A stretch of 64,000 bases of DNA from an uncultured Phascolarctobacterium sp. (GTDB taxonomy: Bacteria; Bacillota; Negativicutes; Acidaminococcales; Acidaminococcaceae): positions 44,614 to 108,613 of the forward strand of contig CASFJU010000011.1 of the NCBI GenBank assembly GCA_949295115.1. The letters run 5' to 3'. The notes under the pieces were generated by a model. It was not told the DNA's origin. It worked only from the letters and a program-made list of their open reading frames with translations, and ran no database searches. Each line of letters starts with the position of its first letter. Positions within the stretch are counted from its first letter, which is position 1. The position numbers were made by a program, and so were the translations under genes. Of this stretch, positions 17,011-27,336 are shown in pieces.

Positions 17011-18594
17011 ATGGCTAATGCAAAAATAGCGTCCGAGCAGGTTGAGGAATTATTAACAAAAGGTAAATCACATGGCGGTGTTCTCACTTATCGTGAAATT
17101 ATGGATTCGATGCAGAATGCCGAAGATATGAGCGCCGACGATATGGACAATATGTATGAACTGATTGCCCAGAAAGGCATCGACGTTGTGGACGACAGCC
17201 ACGACGATATTGATTTGGAACCTGACGCTGTCAGCGAAGCGGACGAAATTAACGAGGCAGAGCTTGCCAACATGAATGTGCCGGAAGGCGTCAGCATCGA
17301 CGACCCGGTACGCATGTACTTAAAAGAAATCGGCCGCGTGCCGCTTTTGGTTGGCGAAGATGAAGTTAAACTTGCCAAACGTATGGACAAGGGCAAACAG
17401 GCTTACCGTTTGCTGTATGGGACGAAAAGCGGTATTGCGCCCGTGTACAGCGGCAAGGAAAAAACCAAAACTTTGATTACCAAAGCGCATGAGCTGATTG
17501 AAGACGAAAATAAAATCTGTGCTTTGCGCAGTATCCATAAAGCGCTGGAATTTATTGAAAGCAAACAAAACAGCGGTACGCCGTGTACGCTGGAAGAATA
17601 TACCGCGCTGGTGGCGGATTTTACCCGCGATGAATGCCTGCGTCTGCAAAAACTTTTGCAGGACGAGCACATTGTCATTGAAGGCAGCGAAAAAATCATG
17701 CCGGACGTGCATACCAGCGACAAGGAAGTCCACGCACTGTTTGATTTAAAAACCATTCTGGAAGAAATTAAACGCCGCCTGCCGGAGGAAACCGACAGCA
17801 AGGTGTTTGATAAATATCTGGCGCTGGAAGAAGATTACAAAAAGCTGCTGGAAGAAGTTTACGAGCAGGGCGAAGACGCAAAACGCTGTCTGTCGGAAGC
17901 AAACCTGCGCCTTGTTGTAAGCATTGCCAAACGCTATGTCGGCCGCGGTATGCTGTTCCTTGATTTAATTCAGGAAGGCAACCTTGGACTGATTAAAGCG
18001 GTAGAAAAATTCGACTATAACAAAGGCTTTAAATTCAGTACCTATGCAACGTGGTGGATCCGTCAGGCCATTACCCGCGCTATCGCGGACCAGGCCCGCA
18101 CTATCCGCATCCCGGTGCATATGGTTGAAACCATCAATAAACTTATCCGCGTATCGCGCCAGCTTTTGCAGGAACTTGGCCGCGAACCGACCCCGGAAGA
18201 AATCGCCAGAGAGATGGACACCACGGTGGACCGCGTGCGCGAGATTATGAAAATTGCGCAGGAACCGGTATCGCTGGAAACCCCTATCGGCGAAGAAGAA
18301 GATTCGCATCTGGGCGATTTTATCGAGGACCACGACGCACCGGCACCGGCTGACGCCGCATCGTTCACGCTTCTGCGCGAGCAGCTGGAAGAAGTTTTGG
18401 AAACGCTGACCATGCGCGAAAAGAAAGTGCTGGAGCTGCGCTTTGGGCTTGAAGACGGACGCAGCCGTACGCTGGAAGAAGTTGGCCAGCATTTTGGCGT
18501 AACGCGCGAACGTATCCGCCAGATTGAAGCCAAAGCCCTGCGGAAGTTAAGGCACCCCAGCCGCAGCAAGCGTTTGAAAGATTTCCTTGAATAG
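17011..18594 (+). CDS. rpoD: RNA polymerase primary sigma factor RpoD/SigA with a long non-conserved insert
   Basis: Housekeeping sigma factor for promoter recognition. Of 527 residues, region 1.2 ([17 protein letters not shown]) is followed by about 155 extra residues (roughly 131-286) before region 2 ([19 protein letters not shown], then [11 protein letters not shown]). Region 3 and region 4 ([24 protein letters not shown]) end the protein. Most Firmicute SigA proteins are under 400 residues and lack this insert; it resembles in position the non-conserved region of proteobacterial sigma-70. ATG 17011 has GGGAGGG 6 bases upstream. Downstream genes read from a separate tRNA promoter. Confidence 0.96.
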   Translation: MANAKIASEQVEELLTKGKSHGGVLTYREIMDSMQNAEDMSADDMDNMYELIAQKGIDVVDDSHDDIDLEPDAVSEADEINEAELANMNVPEGVSIDDPVRMYLKEIGRVPLLVGEDEVKLAKRMDKGKQAYRLLYGTKSGIAPVYSGKEKTKTLITKAHELIEDENKICALRSIHKALEFIESKQNSGTPCTLEEYTALVADFTRDECLRLQKLLQDEHIVIEGSEKIMPDVHTSDKEVHALFDLKTILEEIKRRLPEETDSKVFDKYLALEEDYKKLLEEVYEQGEDAKRCLSEANLRLVVSIAKRYVGRGMLFLDLIQEGNLGLIKAVEKFDYNKGFKFSTYATWWIRQAITRAIADQARTIRIPVHMVETINKLIRVSRQLLQELGREPTPEEIAREMDTTVDRVREIMKIAQEPVSLETPIGEEEDSHLGDFIEDHDAPAPADAASFTLLREQLEEVLETLTMREKKVLELRFGLEDGRSRTLEEVGQHFGVTRERIRQIEAKALRKLRHPSRSKRLKDFLE

Positions 18595-18623
18595 TTGACA
18601 ACGCATATTAACTTTAGTAAAAT
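18595..18623 (+). promoter_or_regulatory. Promoter of the CAT-anticodon tRNA
   Basis: TTGACA at 18595-18600, 17-base spacer, TAAAAT at 18618-18623. It begins at the base after the rpoD stop codon. Confidence 0.8.
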
Positions 18624-18651
18624 ATTACTGTTGGCTTTGCGCCAATAGCTT

Positions 18652-18726
18652 GGGCCTATAGCTCAGTGGTAGAGCCATCGGCTCATAACCGATTGGTCGT
18701 AGGTTCGAACCCTACTGGGCCCACCA
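18652..18726 (+). tRNA. tRNA with CAT anticodon (elongator Met or Ile2)
   Basis: A 75-base cloverleaf: acceptor arm GGGCCTA/TGGGCCC with encoded CCA, D-stem GCTC/GAGC, anticodon stem ATCGG/CCGAT with loop CTCATAA (anticodon CAT), and T-arm GTAGG-TTCGAAC-CCTAC. The fold is complete. A CAT anticodon can mean elongator methionine or, if C34 is lysidinylated, isoleucine; the sequence alone does not settle this for me. Confidence 0.95.
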
Positions 18727-18731
18727 AAATC

Positions 18732-18761
18732 AAGACGCAGATTTCGGTCTGCGTCTTTTTG
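18732..18761 (+). terminator. Terminator after the tRNA
   Basis: GACGCAGA-TTTCGG-TCTGCGTC stem-loop followed by TTTTT. Confidence 0.9.
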
Positions 18762-18783
18762 TATGTTACGGAAATTTTTAGTT

Positions 18784-20001
18784 TTACTGCATTAAGTAAG
18801 TTACGGCGCTGAACGCTGCCAAAAGCAGGGCGGACATTATACAGAGCGTGCGCAGGCATTTAAAATAATCGGCTTTAAAATAGTCCAGCGTCACAATCAG
18901 GCACATATGCGTCGGCGTCAGCATTTGCCCGGCCACGCCAAACACCATGGCAATGCCTGCCAGTGTTAAATCGCCGGGCGCCATGGCGGCGATAATGGGC
19001 ATGACGATAGCGACGTGCCCCTGCGACATGCCTGTCAGCACGCCGATGATGAACGATACGGCGGCGACGATAACGGGCTGCGGCAGCGGCGATTTTTGAA
19101 ATTCGCTGACAATGGCATACAGAACTTTAGTATCCGTCAAAATCTGAATAAAGTAGAAAATGCAGAGAATGTTCATCAGCATTTTTAAATCGCACGCGCC
19201 GGTGAAAACCTGCTTGATATTGATAACGTGGTTGCTGAAACGCAGTACAAAAATCAGCGTCACCGCTACCAGCGCCATCGCGGCGGCAGCCGAAAAATTA
19301 AAGCTGACGATGAGGAGAAAGTTAACGGCAACCGGTGCGAGCGCCAGCAAAAGATGAATGTAATCCTGCTTGTGTTCGGCAAAACCGCCGCCGTCATTGC
19401 TTTCGGCAGGCAGTTTCAGCGGGCGCATCAGCACAAACCAGCCGATGGCGAAGAACAGCGGCGTTACCCACGCCAGATGACGCAGAAGCTGGCTGAACGG
19501 AATGTTGGCGATGCTGCAGGCCATCAGCATGCCGGGGATAATCGGGCTGGAAAATTCAAAAATGTGGCGGAACCAGAAGTTGATATTGGCTTTGTGTTCT
19601 GCCGTCAGCCCTAAATTTTTGGCTGCGCCTTCCACAATCGGTGCGGAAAAACGCGCGCCGCCGAGTGAGGGCAGCAGTCCTAAAAACGCAGGCATAATAG
19701 CAAGCGTCAGTTTCGGGCTGCGCAAAAGGTGGTGCAGGGCGCGCACCATGCCGTCCAGCACGCCGCCGGTGCGCAGTTCAATTTCCAGGCACATTACAAA
19801 ATACAGCGCCAAAATTAAATCGTAAGTGCGCGCAGAGGTCAGCGTGGTATAAAGCGCGTCCGGCAAGTAATGAAACTGAGGCGCGGTAGTTGCCCAGATA
19901 AAAAAGCCTGCCGCTAAAATCGCCGGGCCAATCGGCACGTGGCGGCGCAGCAGCACCATTATAATCAGCAAAGCCAAAGCTAAAATTACAAAAATGTTCA
20001 T
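18784..20001 (-). CDS. DUF401 family membrane permease
   Basis: A 405-residue, highly hydrophobic integral membrane protein with roughly ten membrane segments, recognised as the DUF401 family of putative transporters; the substrate is unknown. Motifs include LPSLGGARFSAPIVEGAA and GMSQGHVAIVMPII, glycine-rich re-entrant-like segments as in ion-transporter superfamilies. ATG 20001 is preferred to ATG 20010 because AAAGG directly abuts the latter. It is divergent from a LysR regulator 110 bases away, which probably controls it (inference from gene pairing). Confidence 0.83.
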   Translation of the reverse strand: MNIFVILALALLIIMVLLRRHVPIGPAILAAGFFIWATTAPQFHYLPDALYTTLTSARTYDLILALYFVMCLEIELRTGGVLDGMVRALHHLLRSPKLTLAIMPAFLGLLPSLGGARFSAPIVEGAAKNLGLTAEHKANINFWFRHIFEFSSPIIPGMLMACSIANIPFSQLLRHLAWVTPLFFAIGWFVLMRPLKLPAESNDGGGFAEHKQDYIHLLLALAPVAVNFLLIVSFNFSAAAAMALVAVTLIFVLRFSNHVINIKQVFTGACDLKMLMNILCIFYFIQILTDTKVLYAIVSEFQKSPLPQPVIVAAVSFIIGVLTGMSQGHVAIVMPIIAAMAPGDLTLAGIAMVFGVAGQMLTPTHMCLIVTLDYFKADYFKCLRTLCIMSALLLAAFSAVTYLMQ

Positions 20002-20111
20002 TAAAACCATCCTTTGATTAAACTAATAAGAGTTTAACATTTTTGCAGCCTATTGAAAAATACGAATATTGTAGTAAGATTATAAGTAAATACTAATGTT
20101 GAGGTAATTTT

Positions 20112-21011
20112 ATGACAGTCCGTTATCTGGAAATTTTTACGGAAGTTTGCCGCCACATGAGCATGAGCAAGGCGGCGCGCGCGCTGATGATTTCGCAGTC
20201 CAGCGTCAGCCAGGCGGTAAAAGCGCTGGAGCAGGAGTATGACGTGCTGCTGTTTGAACGCCTGAACCACACGCTGTATTTAACGCCTGCCGGTGAAAAA
20301 CTGCTGTATCTGGCGACGCAGGTTTTAAAAAGCATCGACAAGCTGAATGCCGCCATGCTGGACGCGCCGCAGACTTTGAATATCGGCTCGTGCAACACGG
20401 TTGGCGCAAGTCTTTTGTACCCGCTGATTGCCGGGTTTAAAAAGCAGTACCCCAAAGTACACGTCAGCGCGGAAATCAGCAACACCCAGACGCTGACGGA
20501 AAAAATTTTAAACGGCCGCCTTGATCTGGCGATAATCCCCGAAACGCGGCGGCAGGAGGATTTTAATTACCTGCCGTTTTTTGAGGACGATATTGCGGTT
20601 ATCTGCCATCCGGCGCACCCGCTGGCAGGGCAGACGGTGCAGCTTGCCGCCTTGCAGCAGGAAGTTTTTGTGGGGCGCGAAACCGGCAGCGCGACCGAAA
20701 CGCTGTTAAAAAATATTTTTGACAAGCACGGCTTTACGCTGAAAATTGACTGCGTCTGCAACAGCACGGCGTCCGTCAAGCAGGCGGTGCGGCACAAAAT
20801 GGGCATTGCGGTAATTTCGCGCTACCTTGTAAAGCGCGAGCTGGCTGAGCATATGCTGGCGTGCATAAACGTAAGCGGCAATGTGTTTACGCGCCGCTTT
20901 GCGTTGATTTACCACAAAGATAAACTGCTGACGGGTGAATTTACGGACTTTACCGCTTTTTGCAGGCAGCTTGGCCAGCAGGGACTGGAGAATTTGATAG
21001 AAGATATCTGA
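20112..21011 (+). CDS. LysR family transcriptional regulator
   Basis: A 299-residue regulator with the N-terminal winged HTH (SKAARALMISQSSVSQAVKALEQEY, about residues 18-42) and a C-terminal periplasmic-binding-like effector domain. Effector unknown. LysR proteins usually regulate a divergent neighbour, here the DUF401 permease. The 13-base gap to the DUF2284 gene downstream suggests that gene may be cotranscribed. Confidence 0.9.
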   Translation: MTVRYLEIFTEVCRHMSMSKAARALMISQSSVSQAVKALEQEYDVLLFERLNHTLYLTPAGEKLLYLATQVLKSIDKLNAAMLDAPQTLNIGSCNTVGASLLYPLIAGFKKQYPKVHVSAEISNTQTLTEKILNGRLDLAIIPETRRQEDFNYLPFFEDDIAVICHPAHPLAGQTVQLAALQQEVFVGRETGSATETLLKNIFDKHGFTLKIDCVCNSTASVKQAVRHKMGIAVISRYLVKRELAEHMLACINVSGNVFTRRFALIYHKDKLLTGEFTDFTAFCRQLGQQGLENLIEDI

Positions 21012-21024
21012 CGGAGGGATTGTT

Positions 21025-21585
21025 ATGGATTTGGAAATGGATTTGCAGAAGCTGATAGATAAAGCGCTGGCAAGTGGTGCCAGCGCGGCGAAGATTGTTG
21101 ACGTGGCAACGGTAAAAACAGGCGCATGGACGCGCTGGAAATGCCAGTTCGGCTGCCCCAATTACGGCAAAACCCTGTGCTGCCCGCCTTACACGCCGGA
21201 TTACGAAGCAACGCAGCGCTTTTTGCGCGAATATAAAAAGGGCATTATCGTGCAGTACACCATGCAGCTTGACCCGACCGGCCCTGCTGATTTTGAACGT
21301 GCCGATTTGCAGCTGAGCAACGAGCTGCTGCGCATTTTGCTGGAGCTGGAACGCGAAGCCTTTTTGCTGAACCATTACAAAGCCTTTGCGTTAAAGGCTG
21401 GGCGCTGCCGCCTGTGCGAAAAATGCAATTTGCAGCACTGCGTTAACCCCACTAAGGCACGCCCTTCGCTGGAAGCCTGCGGCATCGATGTTTTTGCGCT
21501 GGCGCGCGACAACGGCTTTGCCATGGACGTGGTAACCGGCCCGATAACGAAGCTGGAAATTTACGGCATGGTGCTGGTAGAATAA
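21025..21585 (+). CDS. DUF2284 domain metal-binding protein
   Basis: A 186-residue cysteine-rich cytoplasmic protein of the DUF2284 family. Clusters KCQFGCPNYGKTLCCPPYTP (about residues 39-58) and CRLCEKCNLQHC (about 131-142) probably bind a metal or iron-sulfur cluster. The function is unknown to me. A GGAGGG ribosome site precedes ATG 21025. Confidence 0.82.
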   Translation: MDLEMDLQKLIDKALASGASAAKIVDVATVKTGAWTRWKCQFGCPNYGKTLCCPPYTPDYEATQRFLREYKKGIIVQYTMQLDPTGPADFERADLQLSNELLRILLELEREAFLLNHYKAFALKAGRCRLCEKCNLQHCVNPTKARPSLEACGIDVFALARDNGFAMDVVTGPITKLEIYGMVLVE

Positions 21586-21643
21586 TTGTTTACAAATTTG
21601 TCAACAGCGGTTTACCGTTATCGCTTTAAAAGCGGCGGCAAAA

Positions 21644-21653
21644 ATGATATAAT
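21644..21653 (+). promoter_or_regulatory. Extended -10 promoter of the exonuclease III gene
   Basis: AATGATATAAT: TATAAT at 21648-21653 preceded by TGA at 21645-21647. No good -35 is visible. Confidence 0.5.
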
Positions 21654-21694
21654 TATACTATTAGATAATTCTTACAAAAATAGAACAGGAAGTG

Positions 21695-22456
21695 ATGGCA
21701 GAGATGAAATTAGTTTCGTGGAATGTTAACGGCCTGAGGGCTTGTATGAATAAAGGTTTTAAAGATTTTATGGACAGCGTGGACGCCGATGTTTTTTGCG
21801 TGCAGGAAACCAAAATGCAGCGCGAGCAGGCGAATTTTGAGTTTCCCGGTTATTTTGAATACTGGAACAGCGCCGAGAAAAAAGGCTATTCCGGCACGGC
21901 GATTTTCAGCAAGGTTGAGCCCATAAGCGTAAGCTACGACATGGGCATTGAGGAGCACGATAAGGAAGGACGCATTATTTGCGCGGAGTACGATAAATTT
22001 TACCTGGTAAATGTTTATGTGCCCAATGCTCAGCGCGATTTGGCGCGTTTGCCGTACCGCGTAACGTGGGAGGACGCTTTCCGTAATTATGTGGGCGAGC
22101 TGAACGCCAAAAAGCCGGTGCTGATTTGCGGCGATATGAACGTGGCACGCAATTTTATCGACATTAAAAACGCTAAAAACAATGTCGGCAACGCGGGCTT
22201 TACCAATGAGGAGCGCGCCAAAATGGAAGAACTGCTGCAAAGCGGCTTTGTGGATTCCTACCGCCATCTGTACCCGGATAAGGAAGGCGCTTATACATGG
22301 TGGAGCTATATGTTTAAAGCGCGTGAGAAAAATATCGGTTGGCGTATCGACTACTTCCTCGTATCGCAGAAATTGCAGGATGAAATTGCCGACGCGCTGA
22401 TTTACCCCGAAATTATGGGCAGCGACCACTGCCCTGTAGGTTTGATTTTAAAATAA
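21695..22456 (+). CDS. xth: Exodeoxyribonuclease III
   Basis: AP endonuclease / 3'-5' exonuclease of base-excision repair. The 253-residue protein shows the endonuclease/exonuclease/phosphatase family blocks: KLVSWNVNGLRA, VQETKMQ (catalytic Glu), CGDMNVAR, WRIDYFLVS and a terminal MGSDHCPV with the catalytic His. The start could be ATG 21695 or ATG 21704; AGGAAG at 21687-21692 lies close to the first. It precedes the uvr genes, forming a DNA-repair cluster. Confidence 0.93.
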   Translation: MAEMKLVSWNVNGLRACMNKGFKDFMDSVDADVFCVQETKMQREQANFEFPGYFEYWNSAEKKGYSGTAIFSKVEPISVSYDMGIEEHDKEGRIICAEYDKFYLVNVYVPNAQRDLARLPYRVTWEDAFRNYVGELNAKKPVLICGDMNVARNFIDIKNAKNNVGNAGFTNEERAKMEELLQSGFVDSYRHLYPDKEGAYTWWSYMFKAREKNIGWRIDYFLVSQKLQDEIADALIYPEIMGSDHCPVGLILK

Positions 22457-22474
22457 TGCTGTGAGGCGTTAGTT

Positions 22475-24484
22475 ATGGATTTTAAAATTAAAGCGCCGTT
22501 TGAACCGGCAGGCGACCAGCCGCAGGCGATTGAAGCGCTGGCGGAGGGCGTGGAGCAGGGGCTGCACACGCAGGTGCTGCTGGGTGCGACGGGAACGGGC
22601 AAAACCTATACCATTGCGCAGGTTATCAACCGCGTGCGCAAGCCGACTTTGGTAATAGCGCACAACAAAACGCTGGCGGCGCAGCTTGCCAGCGAGCTTA
22701 AAGCCTTCTTTCCGGATAACGCGGTAGAATATTTTGTTTCCTATTATGATTACTATCAGCCGGAGGCTTATATTCCGCAGAGCGACACCTACATTGAAAA
22801 GGACGCTTCCATCAACGACGAGATTGATAAACTGCGCCACTCGGCGACCAGCGCGCTGTTTGAACGCCGCGACGTTATTATCGTTGCCAGCGTGTCGTGC
22901 ATTTACGGTTTGGGCGCGCCGCAGGAATACTATGACATGGTGCTTTCGCTGAGGACGGGGCAGATTATTGACCGTCAGGCGATTTTGCGCAAGCTGGTGG
23001 AAATTCAGTACGACCGCAACGACGTTGCTTTTCAGCGCGGCACCTTCCGCGTGCGCGGCGATGTCATTGAGGTTATTCCCGCCGGTTATAACGAAAAGGC
23101 TGTGCGCATTGAAATGTTTGACGACGAAGTGGAGCGTATTTTGGAAATCGATGTGCTGACGGGCGAGATTTTAGCGCAGCGTACGCATGTGGCTATTTTC
23201 CCGGCGTCGCACTATGTAACCTCGCGCGAGAATCTGGAACGCGCAATGGAAGATATAAAGGTTGAGCTTAAAGAGCGTCTGGAATACCTTGAAGCGCATA
23301 ACAAGCTGCTGGAGGCGCAGCGTTTGGAGCAGCGCACCAATTACGACCTTGAAATGATGAACGAAATGGGTTACTGTTCCGGCATTGAAAACTATTCGCG
23401 CCATCTGGCGGGGCGTAAGGCGGGCGAAGCGCCGTTTACGCTGGTAAATTATTTTCCCAAGGATTTTTTGTTGGTGGTGGACGAATCGCACGTTACGCTG
23501 CCGCAGATACGCGCCATGTACGCGGGCGACCGTTCGCGCAAGGAGATGCTTGTAGAACACGGTTTCCGCCTGCCATCGGCGTTTGACAACCGCCCGCTGA
23601 CTTTTGACGAGTTCCAGTCACAGATCAAGCAGGCGATTTACGTATCGGCAACGCCCGCCAAATACGAGCTGGACCACGCCGATAAAATTGTGGAGCAGAT
23701 TATCCGCCCGACGGGCTTACTTGACCCGAAAATTGAAATACGCCCGATTAAGGGGCAGATTGATGATTTGCTGACGGAAATTAACAAAGTAACTGCCGCC
23801 GGTGAGCGCACTTTGGTAACAACTCTGACCAAGCGCATGGCGGAGGATTTGACGGATTACCTTAAAACCGCCGGTGTGCGCGTGCGTTACCTGCATTCGG
23901 AAATTGCCACGATTGAGCGCGGCGCGATTATTGACGACCTGCGCAGCGGCAAGTTTGACGTGCTGGTTGGCATTAACCTTCTGCGCGAAGGGCTGGATTT
24001 GCCGGAGGTTTCGCTGATTGCGATTCTGGATGCCGATAAGGAAGGCTTCCTGCGCAGCGATACCTCGATGATTCAGACCATCGGGCGCGCGGCCCGCAAC
24101 GAGCACGGGCGTGTAATTATGTACGCCGACCGCATTACCGATTCCATGCAGCGCGCGATTGACGAAACCGAACGCCGCCGCGAAAAACAGGCGGCTTACA
24201 ATAAAGAACACGGCATTACGCCGAAAACCGTTTACAAGGAGCAGCGCCAGCTGATTAAGCTGACCAAGGTTGCCGAAGAAACGGAAATTAACGATTACAG
24301 CGAAAAGGCACTGAAAAAACGCAGCGTTAAGGAAATTGAAAAACTGGCGCGCACGCTGGAAAAAGAAATGGCTGCCGCCGCCAAAGAGCTTGACTTTGAA
24401 CGCGCCGCCGAGCTGCGCGACAAGCTGATTATTACCAAAGGGCTGCTGGGTGAAAAATTAGTGCCGAAAAAACGCAAAAAATAG
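22475..24484 (+). CDS. uvrB: Excinuclease ABC subunit B
   Basis: Damage-verification helicase of nucleotide excision repair. In 669 residues: Walker A GATGTGKT (37-44), the beta-hairpin tyrosine stretch [12 protein letters not shown] that clamps DNA, helicase motifs to [15 protein letters not shown], and a C-terminal UVR motif ([21 protein letters not shown] region) that binds UvrC. It is 8 bases upstream of uvrA. Confidence 0.97.
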   Translation: MDFKIKAPFEPAGDQPQAIEALAEGVEQGLHTQVLLGATGTGKTYTIAQVINRVRKPTLVIAHNKTLAAQLASELKAFFPDNAVEYFVSYYDYYQPEAYIPQSDTYIEKDASINDEIDKLRHSATSALFERRDVIIVASVSCIYGLGAPQEYYDMVLSLRTGQIIDRQAILRKLVEIQYDRNDVAFQRGTFRVRGDVIEVIPAGYNEKAVRIEMFDDEVERILEIDVLTGEILAQRTHVAIFPASHYVTSRENLERAMEDIKVELKERLEYLEAHNKLLEAQRLEQRTNYDLEMMNEMGYCSGIENYSRHLAGRKAGEAPFTLVNYFPKDFLLVVDESHVTLPQIRAMYAGDRSRKEMLVEHGFRLPSAFDNRPLTFDEFQSQIKQAIYVSATPAKYELDHADKIVEQIIRPTGLLDPKIEIRPIKGQIDDLLTEINKVTAAGERTLVTTLTKRMAEDLTDYLKTAGVRVRYLHSEIATIERGAIIDDLRSGKFDVLVGINLLREGLDLPEVSLIAILDADKEGFLRSDTSMIQTIGRAARNEHGRVIMYADRITDSMQRAIDETERRREKQAAYNKEHGITPKTVYKEQRQLIKLTKVAEETEINDYSEKALKKRSVKEIEKLARTLEKEMAAAAKELDFERAAELRDKLIITKGLLGEKLVPKKRKK

Positions 24485-24492
24485 AGGACGAC

Positions 24493-27336
24493 ATGAAAGA
24501 CCAGATTATTGTTAAAGGAGCAAGACAGCACAATTTAAAAAACATCACCGTAGAGATACCGCGCGACAAACTGGTGGTAATTACGGGTTTGAGCGGCAGC
24601 GGCAAATCGTCGCTGGCGTTTGATACCATTTACGCCGAAGGCCAGCGCCGTTATGTGGAATCGCTATCCGCCTATGCGCGCCAGTTTTTGGGGCAGATGG
24701 ACAAGCCGGACGTGGATTATATTGAAGGCTTAAGCCCGGCGATTTCCATCGACCAGAAAACCACCAGCCGCAACCCGCGTTCCACCGTCGGCACGGTAAC
24801 GGAAATTTACGACTATTTAAGGCTTTTGTTTGCGCGTATCGGCGAGCCGCACTGCCCGAAATGCGGGCGTTTGATTGAACGCCAGACCGTGCAGCAGATT
24901 GTGGACCGCGTTTTAGCCATGCCTGCGGGCAGCAAGTTTATGGTTATGGCACCGCTGGTGCGCGGGCGCAAGGGCGAACACCAGAAGATTATGGACCAGA
25001 TGCGTAAGGCAGGTTACGTGCGTATGTTTGTCGATGGCGAAGTGCGCACGCTGGATGAAGAAATCAAGCTGGAAAAAAATAAAAAGCACAGCCTGTCCGT
25101 CGTTATCGACCGTCTGGCGGTGCGCGAAGGCATTACCCAGCGCCTGACGGATTCCGTGGAAACGGCGCTGAAGCTTTCCGAAGGGCTGGTTGAAATTAAC
25201 GTCATCGGCGGCGGTACCGAACTGTTCAGCGAAAACTTTGCGTGCAGCGAATGCGGCATCAGCCTGCCGGAGATTGAACCGCGCCTGTTTTCGTTTAACA
25301 ATCCCATGGGCGCGTGCCCTGCCTGCACCGGCCTTGGCATGAACATGGAACTGGACAAATCGCTGATTATCCCCGACGGCAGCAAAACCTTTGCCGAGGG
25401 CGTTATTGCGGCGCTGTCCACCAATCAGGAAGCGTACCACATGAAGCAGCTGACGGCGGTGCTGACGCATTACGGCTACTCGCTGGATACCGTTTGGAAC
25501 GACCTGCCGAAAGACATACAGGAAATTTTGTGGCACGGCAGCGGCGAGCAGAAATTTACCTTCTGGTACGAAAATTTACAGGGCGAAGTTAAAAAGCACA
25601 ACACGCCGTTTGAGGGCATTATCCCGCTGTTGAAACGCCGCCACCGCGAGGCGTTCAGCGAGCGCATGCGCCTTGACATTGAAAGCTTTATGACAAGCAC
25701 CCCCTGCCCGGTGTGCCACGGCGCGCGCTTAAAGCCGGAGGTTCTGGCAATTCTCGTCGGCGGCAAAAACATTTGCGAAGTTACGGCGCTGACCGTGCGT
25801 GACGCAATTAACTTTTTTGAAACGCTGAACCTTACAGAGCGTCAGCAGTTTATTGCCCGCCAGATTTTAAAAGAGATTTTGGCGCGCCTGCGCTTTTTAA
25901 ACGACGTCGGGCTTGATTATTTAACGCTGGACCGCGCTGCCGGTACTTTAAGCGGCGGCGAAGCGCAGCGCATACGCCTTGCCACGCAGATCGGCAGCGG
26001 ACTTGTCGGTGTGCTGTACATTCTGGACGAGCCTTCTATTGGCCTGCACCAGCGCGATAACAGCAAGCTTTTGGCAACCTTGCAGCACCTGCGCGATTTG
26101 GGCAACACGCTGCTGGTGGTTGAACACGACGAAGAAACCATGTACGCCGCCGACCAGATTATCGACATCGGCCCCGGGGCTGGCGAACACGGCGGCAACG
26201 TAGTGGCGCAGGGCACGGCGGAAGAAATCAAGCATGTTGAAAATTCCGTCACCGGTCAGTATTTAAGCGGCCGCAAATTTATACCCGTGCCTAAAAAACG
26301 CCGTGAGTGCGACGGGCGCTACATTGAAATTATCGGCGCGAAAGCCAATAACCTGAAAAATATAGATGTAAAAATTCCTTTGGGCGTGTTTACCGTCGTT
26401 ACCGGCGTCAGCGGCAGCGGCAAATCCACGCTGATTAACGATATTTTATACAACGCCCTTGCCGCCAAACTGCACGGCGCGCGCCTGCGCCCTGCGGAAC
26501 ATAAGGAAATTAAAGGGCTGGAAAATATCGACAAGATTATTAACATTGACCAGTCGCCGATAGGCAGAACACCGCGCAGCAACCCGGCAACCTACACCGG
26601 CGTGTTTGATTTTATCCGCGAGCTGTTCAGCCAGACCAACGAAGCCAAAATGCGCGGCTACAAGCCGGGGCGTTTCAGCTTTAACGTAAAGGGCGGGCGC
26701 TGCGAAGCCTGCCGCGGCGACGGCATGAATAAAATTGAAATGAACTTTTTGCCGGACGTTTACGTGCCCTGCGAAGTGTGCCACGGCGCGCGTTACAACC
26801 GCGACACGCTGGAAGTGCATTATAAGGGCAAAAGCATTGCCGAAGTGCTGGACATGACGGTAACGGAAGCCTGCGAGTTCTTTAAAAACCTGCCGCGTAT
26901 TGCCCGCAAGCTGCAAGTGCTGGAGGACGTCGGCTTGGGCTACATTCATCTGGGGCAGGCGGCGACGACCTTGAGCGGCGGCGAAGCGCAGCGCGTTAAA
27001 CTGGCGACGGAATTAAGCCGCCGCAGTACCGGCAAAACGCTGTACCTGCTGGATGAACCGACAACCGGCCTGCACATTGCCGATGTACACAAACTGCTTG
27101 ACGTTTTGCAGCGCCTTGTCGAAGCAGGCGACAGCGTCGTCGTTATCGAGCATAACCTCGACGTTATCAAAACGGCGGATTATTTAATCGACCTCGGTCC
27201 GGAAGGCGGCGACAAAGGCGGCACATTGGTTGCCAGCGGCACGCCTGAAGAACTGGCGAAGGTTAAAAAATCCTATACCGGCCAGTATGTAAAGCTTGTT
27301 TTGCAGCAGGCTAAGGATAACGGGTGGTACCAATGA
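24493..27336 (+). CDS. uvrA: Excinuclease ABC subunit A
   Basis: DNA-damage sensor ATPase. The 947-residue protein contains two ABC modules: Walker A GLSGSGKS at 32-39 and a second GVSGSGKS at about residue 635, each with an LSGGEAQR signature. Zinc-finger cysteines are in place (CPKCGR; CSECG with [14 protein letters not shown] with CEVCHGARY). The stop overlaps the uvrC start in an ATGA, so A and C are translationally coupled. Confidence 0.97.
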   Translation: MKDQIIVKGARQHNLKNITVEIPRDKLVVITGLSGSGKSSLAFDTIYAEGQRRYVESLSAYARQFLGQMDKPDVDYIEGLSPAISIDQKTTSRNPRSTVGTVTEIYDYLRLLFARIGEPHCPKCGRLIERQTVQQIVDRVLAMPAGSKFMVMAPLVRGRKGEHQKIMDQMRKAGYVRMFVDGEVRTLDEEIKLEKNKKHSLSVVIDRLAVREGITQRLTDSVETALKLSEGLVEINVIGGGTELFSENFACSECGISLPEIEPRLFSFNNPMGACPACTGLGMNMELDKSLIIPDGSKTFAEGVIAALSTNQEAYHMKQLTAVLTHYGYSLDTVWNDLPKDIQEILWHGSGEQKFTFWYENLQGEVKKHNTPFEGIIPLLKRRHREAFSERMRLDIESFMTSTPCPVCHGARLKPEVLAILVGGKNICEVTALTVRDAINFFETLNLTERQQFIARQILKEILARLRFLNDVGLDYLTLDRAAGTLSGGEAQRIRLATQIGSGLVGVLYILDEPSIGLHQRDNSKLLATLQHLRDLGNTLLVVEHDEETMYAADQIIDIGPGAGEHGGNVVAQGTAEEIKHVENSVTGQYLSGRKFIPVPKKRRECDGRYIEIIGAKANNLKNIDVKIPLGVFTVVTGVSGSGKSTLINDILYNALAAKLHGARLRPAEHKEIKGLENIDKIINIDQSPIGRTPRSNPATYTGVFDFIRELFSQTNEAKMRGYKPGRFSFNVKGGRCEACRGDGMNKIEMNFLPDVYVPCEVCHGARYNRDTLEVHYKGKSIAEVLDMTVTEACEFFKNLPRIARKLQVLEDVGLGYIHLGQAATTLSGGEAQRVKLATELSRRSTGKTLYLLDEPTTGLHIADVHKLLDVLQRLVEAGDSVVVIEHNLDVIKTADYLIDLGPEGGDKGGTLVASGTPEELAKVKKSYTGQYVKLVLQQAKDNGWYQ

